A stretch of DNA of 32,793 bases from Burkholderiales bacterium (GTDB taxonomy: Bacteria; Pseudomonadota; Gammaproteobacteria; Burkholderiales; Burkholderiaceae_E). The stretch lies in the NCBI GenBank assembly GCA_027487815.1, contig JAIYCW010000070.1, positions 1 to 32,793 on the forward strand. Reading direction: 5' to 3'. Positions 8,126 through 16,701 of the stretch are shown in pieces. A program made the position numbers and the translations under genes. Positions within the stretch are counted from its first letter, which is position 1; each line of letters starts with the position of its first letter. The notes under the pieces were generated by a model, which saw only the letters and a list, made by a program, of their open reading frames with translations, was not told the DNA's origin and ran no database searches.

Positions 8126-9499
8126 ATGTCTTCGGTTATTGTCCTGGAGTTTAACGAACTGGCCGTACCACTCATGAAGCGTTTCATGGCGGCCGGTCAG
8201 CTTCCCAACTTTAAGCGACTTCACGATAGCTCGCGCACCTACATTACTGATGCGGGGGTAAGCGCTCCTTACCTCGAACCCTGGATTCAGTGGGTTACTG
8301 TCCATACCGGCTTGCCCTATTCGGACCATCAGGTGTTTAACCTGGGTGATGCCCAAAAGTTTCAAAAGCCAAGGCTTTGGGATCTGGTTTCAAAAAATGG
8401 TGACCGGGTCTGGGTCTGCGGGAGCATGAACGCAGGGTATTCTCCTGGCCTGAAGGGCGAGGTTTTGCCCGATCCGTGGAGCGTTAAAACCGAGCTAAAC
8501 GATGACCAGTTGAAACCATATCTGGAGTTCGTGCGGGGCCAAGTCCAGCGCTACGACGATCCAAACAACAAACTCACGCTGTCATCAGCGCTAAAGTTTG
8601 GCGGATTTATGCTGCGCCATGGATTGCGGTTCAAGACCATCGCGGCAATCCTGAGCCAATTGATTAGTGAGCGATTTGGCAACACCTACTGGAGGCGGGC
8701 ATTTATTCTGGATCGCCTCCAATTTGATCTGTTTCGACATGGGTACTTGCGCCACAAGCCAAAGCTTTCGACCTTGTTTTTGAACAGCACCGCCCACCTT
8801 CAGCATGTTTATTGGCGCAATCTGGAGCCCGATTCGTTTCAGATCAAGCCATCAACTTCAGAGCAGAAGGCGTATCAAAATGCGGTGCTTGATGGTTATC
8901 GCTCGATGGATAAAATCGTTGGAGAGGTACTGGAGTTTGCCGGTCCTGAATGCACGGTAGTGTTGGCCACCGCGCTGAGTCAGCAGCCTTGTTTGTCCTA
9001 CGAGCACACCGGCGGAAAAACGTTCTACAAGGTGATCGACTTCCCTCGCTTGCTGAACTTTATCGGAATCCCCAACGAAGAGGTCGCGGTAGAACCGGTC
9101 ATGTCTGAGGAGTTTCACCTTAGATTCAAGGACGAGGCAAGCTGCGAGCGAGCACACGCTGGCATCGCCGCTGTATTGATGAATGATCGGCCGGCGTTCA
9201 AGGTCAAGCGCGATAACCTTGACCTTTTAGTAGGTTGCTGTATTTACAGCGAGATCCAGGGCACGCCCGAACTGGTTAATTCACAAGGGTCCAAGCGTCA
9301 ATTCTTTGACCTGATGTACCACGTTGATATTCGCAAAAGTGGCATGCACCACCCCGACGGCATTTTTTGGGTGAACCGTGCGGCCAACGAACAGACCGTC
9401 AAGGAACAACGAGTCCCGCTTGAAGCGGTAGCTCCAACCTTACTAGGTTTGATGGGCATCAAACCCCCTGAGTGGATGAAAGGCAAAAACCTGGTTTAG
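8126..9499 (+). CDS. Alkaline-phosphatase-superfamily (type I phosphodiesterase-like) protein
   Basis: 457 residues, ATG preceded by a strong AAGGAG eight bases or so upstream. The N terminus SSVIVLEFNEL followed by GQLPNFKRL and VHTGLPYSDHQVF follows the layout of the alkaline phosphatase/phosphodiesterase fold. The C terminus has GMHHPDGIFWV (His408/His409) and APTLLGLMGIKPPEWMKGKNL, both strongly typical of the fold. The usual first metal-ligand Asp is replaced by Asn/Glu in FNEL, and the usual Ser-Asp-His segment appears as TALSQQP. No signal peptide is visible, so it would act in the cytoplasm. It could hydrolyse or transfer a phospho-group on an EPS precursor, or be a non-catalytic relative. 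Confidence 0.65.
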   Translation: MSSVIVLEFNELAVPLMKRFMAAGQLPNFKRLHDSSRTYITDAGVSAPYLEPWIQWVTVHTGLPYSDHQVFNLGDAQKFQKPRLWDLVSKNGDRVWVCGSMNAGYSPGLKGEVLPDPWSVKTELNDDQLKPYLEFVRGQVQRYDDPNNKLTLSSALKFGGFMLRHGLRFKTIAAILSQLISERFGNTYWRRAFILDRLQFDLFRHGYLRHKPKLSTLFLNSTAHLQHVYWRNLEPDSFQIKPSTSEQKAYQNAVLDGYRSMDKIVGEVLEFAGPECTVVLATALSQQPCLSYEHTGGKTFYKVIDFPRLLNFIGIPNEEVAVEPVMSEEFHLRFKDEASCERAHAGIAAVLMNDRPAFKVKRDNLDLLVGCCIYSEIQGTPELVNSQGSKRQFFDLMYHVDIRKSGMHHPDGIFWVNRAANEQTVKEQRVPLEAVAPTLLGLMGIKPPEWMKGKNLV

Positions 9500-9572
9500 C
9501 AACTCACTGATAGACCGGCCTTCAAGACTTTTGGTTGCGGGTCTATTCTCAGACCAACGTGAAGCCCTGACT

Positions 9573-11090
9573 TCAGAAATCGACTCGGCGTAACACCAAC
9601 CCGAAGTCATTCTGCCAGACCACCTGATGACCTGGGGGCATGATAAGGAGATCTACAGGCTTGGTTACCACCACGTGGGAGTAACCCGGAAACTTACTCC
9701 AAGTGATCGGGCCCTCTCGTCGGTACCACGTTCTTACTGGCACTTGCAATGGGTGACGATAGTCGAAATACACCTGCGGGTTAGCGTTGGTTCGGCTGAA
9801 AAGATATGGGGATACTGACTTATTCACGAACCATGCCAATTCGGCTGTGTGGGCCATGAAATTCCCTGGCCGCGGCCATGGCCCAGTTTCTACTGGCAAG
9901 AACCGGGTTTGCGGCGGTAGCTTTGAAAGCAACTCAAGATACTGCAGATTCCAACGATTGTTCCTGTAAAGGTTGGCTCCTACTAAAGTCAAATTCACCG
10001 CCACAATGCCAATTAGCAACAAAAGCGGCATGCCCCCTCGGTGGGAAATGACTCGTCCGGCCACAATAAGCACCATCACAATCTGTACAAAGAAAAGTGC
10101 CCTTGAATCCACTTCAAAGCCGGTTGTTGTCTCCCGCGGAAGTGCGAGATAAATGCTGAGAAAAATCAATAGCAGTATCCACAAATTGCGTTCATGTGAG
10201 GTCTGGCTTGCTTTGCCGGCCAGCAGCCACCAAAGCCCTGCAATTGCAAAACATGCCAAAAGAGCAATTTCAACGCTCAGCTCATAACGCACGGAAAGCG
10301 ACCCCAAACGCAGCAGCTTGTCGCTGACTGAGCCCCAGCTTACAAAGGATTCACTGGACCCAATGACAAAGAATTGCAGGACGCTAAGTATTGCAAAAGG
10401 CAACCATAAGCTCACTAGGCGGGAAAGAAAATCTGTTCTGTATTTCCACACCCCATGACAACCAAGTAACAGGGCTACGACCCCACCGAAGATGAATGGG
10501 GCAGGATGTATGAAGTAGCTCAGCACTATGAAAGCCCAATAAGCGATCCAGACCCAGTTATTTTTCCGGCTTGAAAGAGCTTCAATTGCAATGCCAAAGC
10601 CGACAAGCAGTAGTGCAGCGGCAATTTGAAAATGATGAAAACCAAGAGCGAAAAACTGTGAGGTCGCAGGGTAAGTAGAAAGAAGCCCTGCGATCACTGA
10701 ACTGCGACGGGGAAACCCGAGTTTGGACGCTAGCGCAAAAACACTCAGCGGGATCGAAACGAATGCTGCCGTCGACCAAAGCGCACCACCTAATCCCCAT
10801 CCAAAAAGCTGAACGAGGCCCCCTAGCAAGAGGTCACCAAGAAGGTACGACCTCAAAAGGAAATCGACAACGAACGGAGAGTCTGGGTCAGGCAAGGACT
10901 TAGCAAACGCCTTCCAAACAATATCAGCTCGTACCACATGAGAAGGGAGATCGCCGAAGGGAGCTGCGTGCAAAGTCAACGACCATACGCAGAACGCTGC
11001 AAGCACAAGTAACCCTGCGACCAGCATGTCACGTTGAGGATCACGGCTTTTGGCGTGGTTGATCTGACTTATGACTTGGCGATCGTGCAC
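9573..11090 (-). CDS. Polytopic membrane protein, GT-C-type glycosyltransferase-like
   Basis: 505 residues, GTG start three bases after the stop of the upstream gene on the same strand; an in-frame ATG 21 codons later is an alternative. About ten to twelve hydrophobic segments fill residues 25-390, followed by a soluble C-terminal stretch of about 110 residues. The first extracytoplasmic loop has APFGDLPSHVVRAD, where an acidic residue early in loop 1 is expected for GT-C enzymes. A sequence HPAPFIFGG sits mid-protein. The GT-C assignment comes from this topology only, not a family match. A role in adding a sugar from a polyprenyl-phosphate donor on the periplasmic side is inference. Confidence 0.5.
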   Translation of the reverse strand: MHDRQVISQINHAKSRDPQRDMLVAGLLVLAAFCVWSLTLHAAPFGDLPSHVVRADIVWKAFAKSLPDPDSPFVVDFLLRSYLLGDLLLGGLVQLFGWGLGGALWSTAAFVSIPLSVFALASKLGFPRRSSVIAGLLSTYPATSQFFALGFHHFQIAAALLLVGFGIAIEALSSRKNNWVWIAYWAFIVLSYFIHPAPFIFGGVVALLLGCHGVWKYRTDFLSRLVSLWLPFAILSVLQFFVIGSSESFVSWGSVSDKLLRLGSLSVRYELSVEIALLACFAIAGLWWLLAGKASQTSHERNLWILLLIFLSIYLALPRETTTGFEVDSRALFFVQIVMVLIVAGRVISHRGGMPLLLLIGIVAVNLTLVGANLYRNNRWNLQYLELLSKLPPQTRFLPVETGPWPRPGNFMAHTAELAWFVNKSVSPYLFSRTNANPQVYFDYRHPLQVPVRTWYRREGPITWSKFPGYSHVVVTKPVDLLIMPPGHQVVWQNDFGLVLRRVDF

Positions 11091-11093
11091 AAG

Positions 11094-12254
11094 CTACCCT
11101 TCCCTTGCCAGCCTGACCTGGGTCTCTTTTGAGACCTGCCGATCAAGCTTGAACTGCTTTGACTTTAAGCGCTGTTTGGTTCGCCTGAGCACTTGCTCGA
11201 TAACTAGCGGCAAGCGCTTTTTAGCAAGGACAACCGAAGTCTGCTCAGCTGTATGGGTGCAAAGCGCCTGCTTATAGGCAGCTGTTCCTCCAAGGAAGTC
11301 ATACGCCGGCGCGCCAGCCTTCCACAAATAATCGATCACGCACAAATGCGAGATCAACCCCGGCTTAAAGGCAGGGTCCATGTCATATTCGACGGCCCCA
11401 ATGTAAAAGCGTAGCGCGCCGCTGGCATCTGCAAAGCAGGCTATGTAGGCTAAAACTTTACTGCCAGCCGACACCCTAAAAAAGTGAAGCTCATTGCGGC
11501 TTAGTGCGCTTTTCATAAGGTCGTGCTGATGGGCCGAAAACGAAAGATTTCGAAATCCTGAACCTCCCGATTCGTTACCCCAGCGTTTGAGATGGAGTTT
11601 AGCTAATTTATCAAGCCAATCAATCAACTCAGAATCAGTTGTAGCCAGCTCGAGCTTGAGCTCGCCGAATTCCTTCTCGATTCGCCGTCTTGATCGCCGC
11701 AACTGCTGTCGAAGATTGGCAGATCTCGAAGCAAGGTAATCTGGAAATCCCTGTTGCTTCAGAAACTCAAAGTCGACCCAATATGTTAAGCGGGTTGAGG
11801 TGATTCGCTCCATCAGGTCGGCATTTTCGCAAACCGCCCTTACTGCCTGTAACTGTGCATTAGATAGCGAATCCAGTGCAAGCTCATCGGCCGACGCATC
11901 ATCCAAAAATCGATCAATCAACTCACCCCAAGGATCGGCCAGGCAATCATCAGATTTGCAAAATCCATTCACCTCCACCGACACATCATCCAGCTCTTGA
12001 GCCATAGACCGATTCAGCGCCAGGCTTGTTGATTTGAATATCCGCAAAACTCTCCTTGTGCTACGGCCTAGCATGCCTATCACGACGCCTTGGGTGGAGC
12101 CCTTGAACTCAACCAGAAGATCGTAGGTATTTTTATGATCCAAGGGGGAGTGCCGCCAGTACGCCTCGCTCCAGGTTGGGCCGAGGAAAAACTCCTTGCG
12201 GCTCAGGTCTGCGGGCAGCTTTAAAGGCGGAGGTTTACCGAGATCACCAAGCAT
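11094..12254 (-). CDS. CelD/BcsL-like GNAT acetyltransferase
   Basis: 386 residues, ATG start. The middle section around residues 150-210 has WVDFEFLKQQGFPDYLASRSANLRQQLRRSRRRIE, the basic helix typical of the Acetyltransf_6 (CelD/BcsL) family. The GNAT-like C-terminal half contains LHFFRVSAGSKVLAYIACF and FLGGTAAYKQAL. Members occur in cellulose and EPS operons and are thought to acylate the polymer or its precursors, though the biochemistry is poorly known. The C terminus is Arg/Lys-rich. It is first in a two-gene minus-strand unit, with a 199-base divergent region upstream that must hold the promoter. Confidence 0.75.
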   Translation of the reverse strand: MLGDLGKPPPLKLPADLSRKEFFLGPTWSEAYWRHSPLDHKNTYDLLVEFKGSTQGVVIGMLGRSTRRVLRIFKSTSLALNRSMAQELDDVSVEVNGFCKSDDCLADPWGELIDRFLDDASADELALDSLSNAQLQAVRAVCENADLMERITSTRLTYWVDFEFLKQQGFPDYLASRSANLRQQLRRSRRRIEKEFGELKLELATTDSELIDWLDKLAKLHLKRWGNESGGSGFRNLSFSAHQHDLMKSALSRNELHFFRVSAGSKVLAYIACFADASGALRFYIGAVEYDMDPAFKPGLISHLCVIDYLWKAGAPAYDFLGGTAAYKQALCTHTAEQTSVVLAKKRLPLVIEQVLRRTKQRLKSKQFKLDRQVSKETQVRLAREG

Positions 12255-12453
12255 GGGAAATCAATGCCTGTTTCAACGAACAGCGCACTGCTTGAATTCA
12301 GAAAGAGAGAAAAAGGTCATAGCACTCCAAACGCCACTGGTCTTAGACTCGGGTACTTGCTCTGAATCATTACGTCTCAAACTTTTTGCAAGGTAAACTT
12401 CGAACACTGGATATCCCGGTGCCCTCTTATTCCAGACTGTAGCTTAAGCAGCA
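12255..12453. promoter_or_regulatory. Divergent intergenic region between acetyltransferase and GT2 genes
   Basis: These 199 bases separate a minus-strand pair from a plus-strand run, so promoters for both must lie here or further into the genes. I could not pick a confident -10/-35 pair or sigma-54 site on either strand, and no strong inverted repeat stands out. Confidence 0.35.
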
Positions 12454-13245
12454 ATGCCCGCCCCTCTTTTCTCAGTTGTCATGCCAGCCTATCAAGCATC
12501 GGCAACCTTAGCAGCCGCCGCTAGCTCGGTTTTGCAGCAAACCGAACGCGATTTAGAGCTATTGATCGTAGATGACTTTAGCAAGGATGAAACGTACGAC
12601 ATTGCTCTCGGGTTGCAGGCCGCTGACAGACGGGTCAAGGTGTTGCGTCCTGCAAAAAATGGTGGGGTAGCAGCAGCCAGAAATCTGGCGATTGAAGCCG
12701 CCGAGGGGCGGTATATTTGTTTCCTTGATTCCGACGATCTTTGGTATCCCGGCAAGTTGTCGCTTCAGCGAGCTGCCTTCAAGTCCGGGGCGACGGTGTC
12801 ATTCGGTTCTTATATCCGTTCAGCAGGCCGTTTTCAAAGCGTCAGGCGAGCTTGGCGCTCGGTAGTTCCGCGAGATTTTCTGATAAGTAACCCAATAGGG
12901 AATTTAACTGGTGCTTATTCGGTTGAAGCCATAGGGAAAATTTACCAACCAAAAGTTCGACATGAAGACTACGTCATGTGGTACGAGATCGTGCGAAAAG
13001 CGGGAAAGGCTTTTGGCATCGATGAAGTGATGGGCGTTTACCACGTAGCTCCCGGGTCCGTCTCCGGTAACAAGGCAAAAGCGGCTCTTTGGCACTGGCA
13101 AGCTCTACGCCAGAGTATGAATGTACCGTTGGCGCCTGCAGTAGCCGGATTTGTGGGATACGCAGTGTATTCAGTGGCGGTACGCGCACGCGAACGCCTC
13201 AAGGTGGATCGGAGGTATTCTGCTGATAGGTCGCCCTATCAATGA
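12454..13245 (+). CDS. GT2-family glycosyltransferase
   Basis: 263 residues with the GT-A fold signature: FSVVMPAYQASATL at the N terminus, ELLIVDDFSKDET near residues 35-46, NGGVAAARNLAI near 69-80, and the metal-binding motif FLDSDD with Asp92, Asp94 and Asp95. No membrane segment is needed; one weak hydrophobic patch occurs near the C terminus. It should transfer a single sugar onto the undecaprenyl-linked intermediate. It ends in an ATGA overlap with the next gene, a sign of coupled translation in an operon. Confidence 0.85.
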   Translation: MPAPLFSVVMPAYQASATLAAAASSVLQQTERDLELLIVDDFSKDETYDIALGLQAADRRVKVLRPAKNGGVAAARNLAIEAAEGRYICFLDSDDLWYPGKLSLQRAAFKSGATVSFGSYIRSAGRFQSVRRAWRSVVPRDFLISNPIGNLTGAYSVEAIGKIYQPKVRHEDYVMWYEIVRKAGKAFGIDEVMGVYHVAPGSVSGNKAKAALWHWQALRQSMNVPLAPAVAGFVGYAVYSVAVRARERLKVDRRYSADRSPYQ

Positions 13246-14378
13246 GAATCGTTCATTGCGTGGATACGCTGGAAATCGGCGGGCTTGAACAAATGGTCTG
13301 GGCGTTGGCGAGAATCCAGAAAGAAGCTGGACATCAAGTCAGTATTCTTTGCACCTATCAACGGGGTGCCTTGAGCGAAAAGGTGGAAGCCCAGGGAATA
13401 TCCGTATACCACTTTGATCGCCTTCACTCTTCCGTTATTCAAGTATTACGACGTATGCGATCCACATTGGCCATGCTGAATCCCGATGTGATTCATACGC
13501 ACAACTCACTAACTCACTACTTTATTCTGTTGGCGGTGGCTGGAAAATTCAAAGGGTCCGGCCGAATTAACACCCGGCACGACATGGGGCTGCAAGGACA
13601 TGCCAACCGAAAGGGTTACCTTTACACGATAGCCTCAAAATTTACAGATCAAATCGTAGCCGTTTGCAGCCCTGCTAGAACCGCACTAAACAAGGCGCAC
13701 GGAATCGATCTCGAAAAGATCATAGCTATTCCGAATGGCATAGATTTGAGTCGATTTGATTCTGGGACGCAAACGTTTCGCAGCGAACTGAGAAATTCAA
13801 TTGGCGCTTCCAGCGATGCCGTTATCGTGGTGTGTGTCGGGCGACTGGTAGCGCTAAAAAACCATGCCGCATTGCTTCGCGTGCTTGCACCATCACTCAG
13901 ACGGCGACTCTTTACGCTATTGATCGTTGGGGACGGACCCGAGCAGGAATCACTGGTTGCTTTGAGCGGCAGCCTCGGAGTTACCGATACCGTGAGATTT
14001 CTTGGAGCGCGAAGCGACGTACCACAAATCCTGGGCGCATCTGATGTTTTTGCCCACCCTTCGGTGACCGAAGGCTATTCCATGGCTCTTGTCGAAGCAG
14101 CCGCGGCCGGCCTGCCCATTGTTGCACGCGACGTTGGTGGAAACAGCGAGATTGTTTATGACGGCGTAACCGGTTTTTTGGATACGACCGCGGATCTATC
14201 CGGGTTGCTGCGGGCCATCGACCTACTAGTCGGCGACGCTACACTCAGGCAAAAAATGAGCGCATCGGCCCGTGAATGGGCTCGGGCAAACGGATCGCTT
14301 GGGCTAATGTTTGAACGCTATGAAGCGCTCTATAACCAGGTCCTTGAAAAGCGACGTCATGCTTTACCTCATTACTAA
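13242..14378 (+). CDS. GT4-family glycosyltransferase
   Basis: 378 residues, start overlapping the GT2 stop by four bases. The N-terminal domain begins MRIVHCVDTLEIGGLEQMVW, with the GG acceptor loop. The C-terminal domain has VCVGRLVALKNHAALLR, LLIVGDGPEQESL and the E-rich motif HPSVTEGYSMALVEAAAAGLPIVARDVGGNSEIV (split across residues about 268-305). All are standard for GT4 retaining enzymes. The sugar is not predictable. Confidence 0.87.
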   Translation: MRIVHCVDTLEIGGLEQMVWALARIQKEAGHQVSILCTYQRGALSEKVEAQGISVYHFDRLHSSVIQVLRRMRSTLAMLNPDVIHTHNSLTHYFILLAVAGKFKGSGRINTRHDMGLQGHANRKGYLYTIASKFTDQIVAVCSPARTALNKAHGIDLEKIIAIPNGIDLSRFDSGTQTFRSELRNSIGASSDAVIVVCVGRLVALKNHAALLRVLAPSLRRRLFTLLIVGDGPEQESLVALSGSLGVTDTVRFLGARSDVPQILGASDVFAHPSVTEGYSMALVEAAAAGLPIVARDVGGNSEIVYDGVTGFLDTTADLSGLLRAIDLLVGDATLRQKMSASAREWARANGSLGLMFERYEALYNQVLEKRRHALPHY

Positions 14379-15507
14379 CCTTTATTGGTTGCCTTGGGAA
14401 AAAACAAGAGCAACTTTTAATCAGGAATTGTTTCCTCGACTCGCCCACCACCATATGAGTCGGGTACTCGTGTTGATTCCGATCTGGGACTTTGTCCGAT
14501 ACTTTCGCCACATGACGCCTCGGGATCCGCACGGCCTTGCCCTGAGTTATGTGCCATTCCTGCGAATTCCAGGCCTCCCGCAAGTTAATGGGTTTCTTTA
14601 CTGGATCAGTCTTAGGATCTTTTTCGCTCTGCAGGGAGGCCTAAAGAGAGGCGACACGGTATTGTCGAGCTGGCTATACCCCGATGCATATGCTGGCGCA
14701 AGAGTTGCAGCTGCCTATGGAACTCCCGCAATTTCGGTGGCGCTCGGCACCGATGGAAACTTCCTGCTGGAGGTGAAACAGATCCGGCCCCAAATTATCA
14801 AAACGCTTGAGCGAAGCGTTGCTACCGTCGCAGTTAGTGAAGCACTCCGCGATCGACTCAAATCGGCTACAGATCACCCTGAGCGGGTCATAACGATCTA
14901 TAACGGTGTGGATAGCGTCAAGTTCGCCCCGGGTTCAAGGACCCTTGCAAGGCAAAACAAGTCTATCGGGAAAAACGAGGTTGTTTTGCTCTTCGTCGGC
15001 GCCTTGATTGAAACCAAAGGGGTGTTTGAACTTCTTGACGTGTTTGCAGCCCTAAAAGCAAAGAAGGTGGTTGATCGGCTAGTGTTTATTGGCGGTGGCG
15101 ATTCGGGAAATAAACTCCGGGAGAAGGCTACTCAGTTGCAGGTTGCTGACGGCGTAACTTTTGCGGGCAAGATTCCCCACGAACAGCTGGCCGAATGGTT
15201 TCAAATTGCCAACCTGTTCTGTTTGCCAAGTTATCGCGAGGGTGTCCCTAACGTCATCCTTGAAGCTATGGCATGCGGCATTCCGGTTGTGGCTACCCGG
15301 GTCGGCGGAATTCCTGAAGTTTTACCCCCGGAATGTGGGATTCTCGTCACACCCCATCACGGCCCGGAACTCTTGGCAGCCGTCGAGCGGGCCGTCAGTC
15401 TTCCATGGAATGAGGCTGATATTGTCAACCACGCTCGCAGTTTCTCTTGGGAAAATGCTGCAGTTGGGTTTTCAAAGATTATTGATGAGGCGCAAGGCCG
15501 GGAATAG
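14359..15507 (+). CDS. GT4-family glycosyltransferase
   Basis: 382 residues from the ATG at 14359, overlapping the preceding gene by 20 bases. Starts at 14311 (TTG) or 14320 (ATG) are open, but the family-like beginning MLYLITNLYWLPWEKTRATFNQ favours 14359; the ribosome-binding site is weak in each case. The C-terminal domain has LLFVGALIETKGVFELLD, LVFIGGGDSGNKLREKA, and LPSYREGVPNVILEAMACGIPVVATRVGGIPE, a textbook GT4 donor-binding segment. It belongs to the same coupled run as its neighbours. Confidence 0.85.
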   Translation: MLYLITNLYWLPWEKTRATFNQELFPRLAHHHMSRVLVLIPIWDFVRYFRHMTPRDPHGLALSYVPFLRIPGLPQVNGFLYWISLRIFFALQGGLKRGDTVLSSWLYPDAYAGARVAAAYGTPAISVALGTDGNFLLEVKQIRPQIIKTLERSVATVAVSEALRDRLKSATDHPERVITIYNGVDSVKFAPGSRTLARQNKSIGKNEVVLLFVGALIETKGVFELLDVFAALKAKKVVDRLVFIGGGDSGNKLREKATQLQVADGVTFAGKIPHEQLAEWFQIANLFCLPSYREGVPNVILEAMACGIPVVATRVGGIPEVLPPECGILVTPHHGPELLAAVERAVSLPWNEADIVNHARSFSWENAAVGFSKIIDEAQGRE

Positions 15508-15510
15508 GTT

Positions 15511-16701
15511 ATGGTTTTTTTTGTCGGGTTATTGCTCGTCGGACTCGGGCTGGCGGGATGCGCCATTGCTCTTATGATCCATCGTAAGAATGCCTGGGTT
15601 TGGCTTCCAAGCTGGATTAACTATAAGCCCGCCCGCAATGAAACGGGCGGCCCAACGCATTTGATTTTCTGCTTTGTCGATCACTTTGAGCCTATGTGGG
15701 AAAGACCGAGCTACGAAAAGGAAGTCGAGCGGGTTGACCGATGGGTAACGCAGTACCCAAAGATGGCGGGCAATCACCTTGATGCCGATGGTTTTCACCC
15801 TAAACATAGTTTCTTTTATCCCATTGAGGAGTACCGCCCAGAGCACTTGGAAAAACTCCGGGTACTGTGCGCCCAAGGTTTCGGTGAAGTGGAAATCCAC
15901 CTGCACCATGAAAATGACACTTCTGAAAATCTGTGCACCACTCTTCGTGACTTTGCAGACCTGCTTCATCGCGAGCATGGTTTCTTGCCTATTGACCCGA
16001 AAACTGGCAAACCAAGTTATTCCTTCATCCATGGCAACTGGTCTTTGGACAACTCACATCCACACGGTGATTGGTGCGGCGTGAACGATGAAATCACCGT
16101 GTTGCAGCAAACCGGGTGCTATGCTGACTTCACACTTCCATCGGCTCCAAGCCCGTGCCAAACCTCGCAAGTGAATTCGATCTATTATGCGATCGACAAT
16201 CCATTGCATCCTAAGTCGCACAACACGGGTAGCCCGGTTGCAGTAGGGAAAGCTATGCCGGACAAGGGGCTCATGCTAATTCAGGGCCCTTTGGCGCTGA
16301 ATTGGAAGTGGCGAAAATTTGGTCTAATTCCACGAATCGAAAATAGCGATGTGCGCCGCACCAGCCCTCCCATTCGGGAGAGAATCGATTGCTGGGTCAA
16401 TCAAGGTATCAGTGTTGCTGGACGCCCCGAGTGGGTTTTTGTGAAGATTCATACTCATGGCACTCAGGAAAGTGACCACGACGTGCTGTTGGGAGCTAGT
16501 GCGGACTTGATGTATACACATCTTGAAAAGCACTACAACGATGGAAAAAACTTTGTCCTCCACTACGTAACTGCCCGAGAGATGTACAACATTGCGAAGG
16601 CCGCAGAAGCAGGACTGGCAGATAATCCAAACGCCTACCGGGATTTTGTATTGCCCAAGCCCACTTTTCAGAAAAGCGCCGAGGCGACCTGTGCCCTGTG
16701 A
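15511..16701 (+). CDS. Membrane-anchored deacetylase-like protein of unknown family
   Basis: 396 residues, ATG three bases after the previous stop. One N-terminal membrane segment (residues about 3-24) ends before HRKNAWVW. The remainder is soluble and rich in conserved-looking His/Asp/Trp motifs: FCFVDHFEPMWERP, EVEIHLHHEND, SFIHGNWSLDNSHPHGDWCGVNDE and FVKIHTHGTQES. This metal-ligand-like pattern and the gene's coupling to a CE4 deacetylase suggest a carbohydrate-active hydrolase or deacetylase with a (beta/alpha) barrel. I do not recognise a named family, and the activity is inference. The gene ends in a GTGA overlap with the next. Confidence 0.55.
   Translation: MVFFVGLLLVGLGLAGCAIALMIHRKNAWVWLPSWINYKPARNETGGPTHLIFCFVDHFEPMWERPSYEKEVERVDRWVTQYPKMAGNHLDADGFHPKHSFFYPIEEYRPEHLEKLRVLCAQGFGEVEIHLHHENDTSENLCTTLRDFADLLHREHGFLPIDPKTGKPSYSFIHGNWSLDNSHPHGDWCGVNDEITVLQQTGCYADFTLPSAPSPCQTSQVNSIYYAIDNPLHPKSHNTGSPVAVGKAMPDKGLMLIQGPLALNWKWRKFGLIPRIENSDVRRTSPPIRERIDCWVNQGISVAGRPEWVFVKIHTHGTQESDHDVLLGASADLMYTHLEKHYNDGKNFVLHYVTAREMYNIAKAAEAGLADNPNAYRDFVLPKPTFQKSAEATCAL

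Noticed and set aside
9511-9545. Inverted repeat TAGACC/GGTCTA between the convergent genes, as a terminator
   Set aside because: Only six pairs around a 23-base loop and no T-run.
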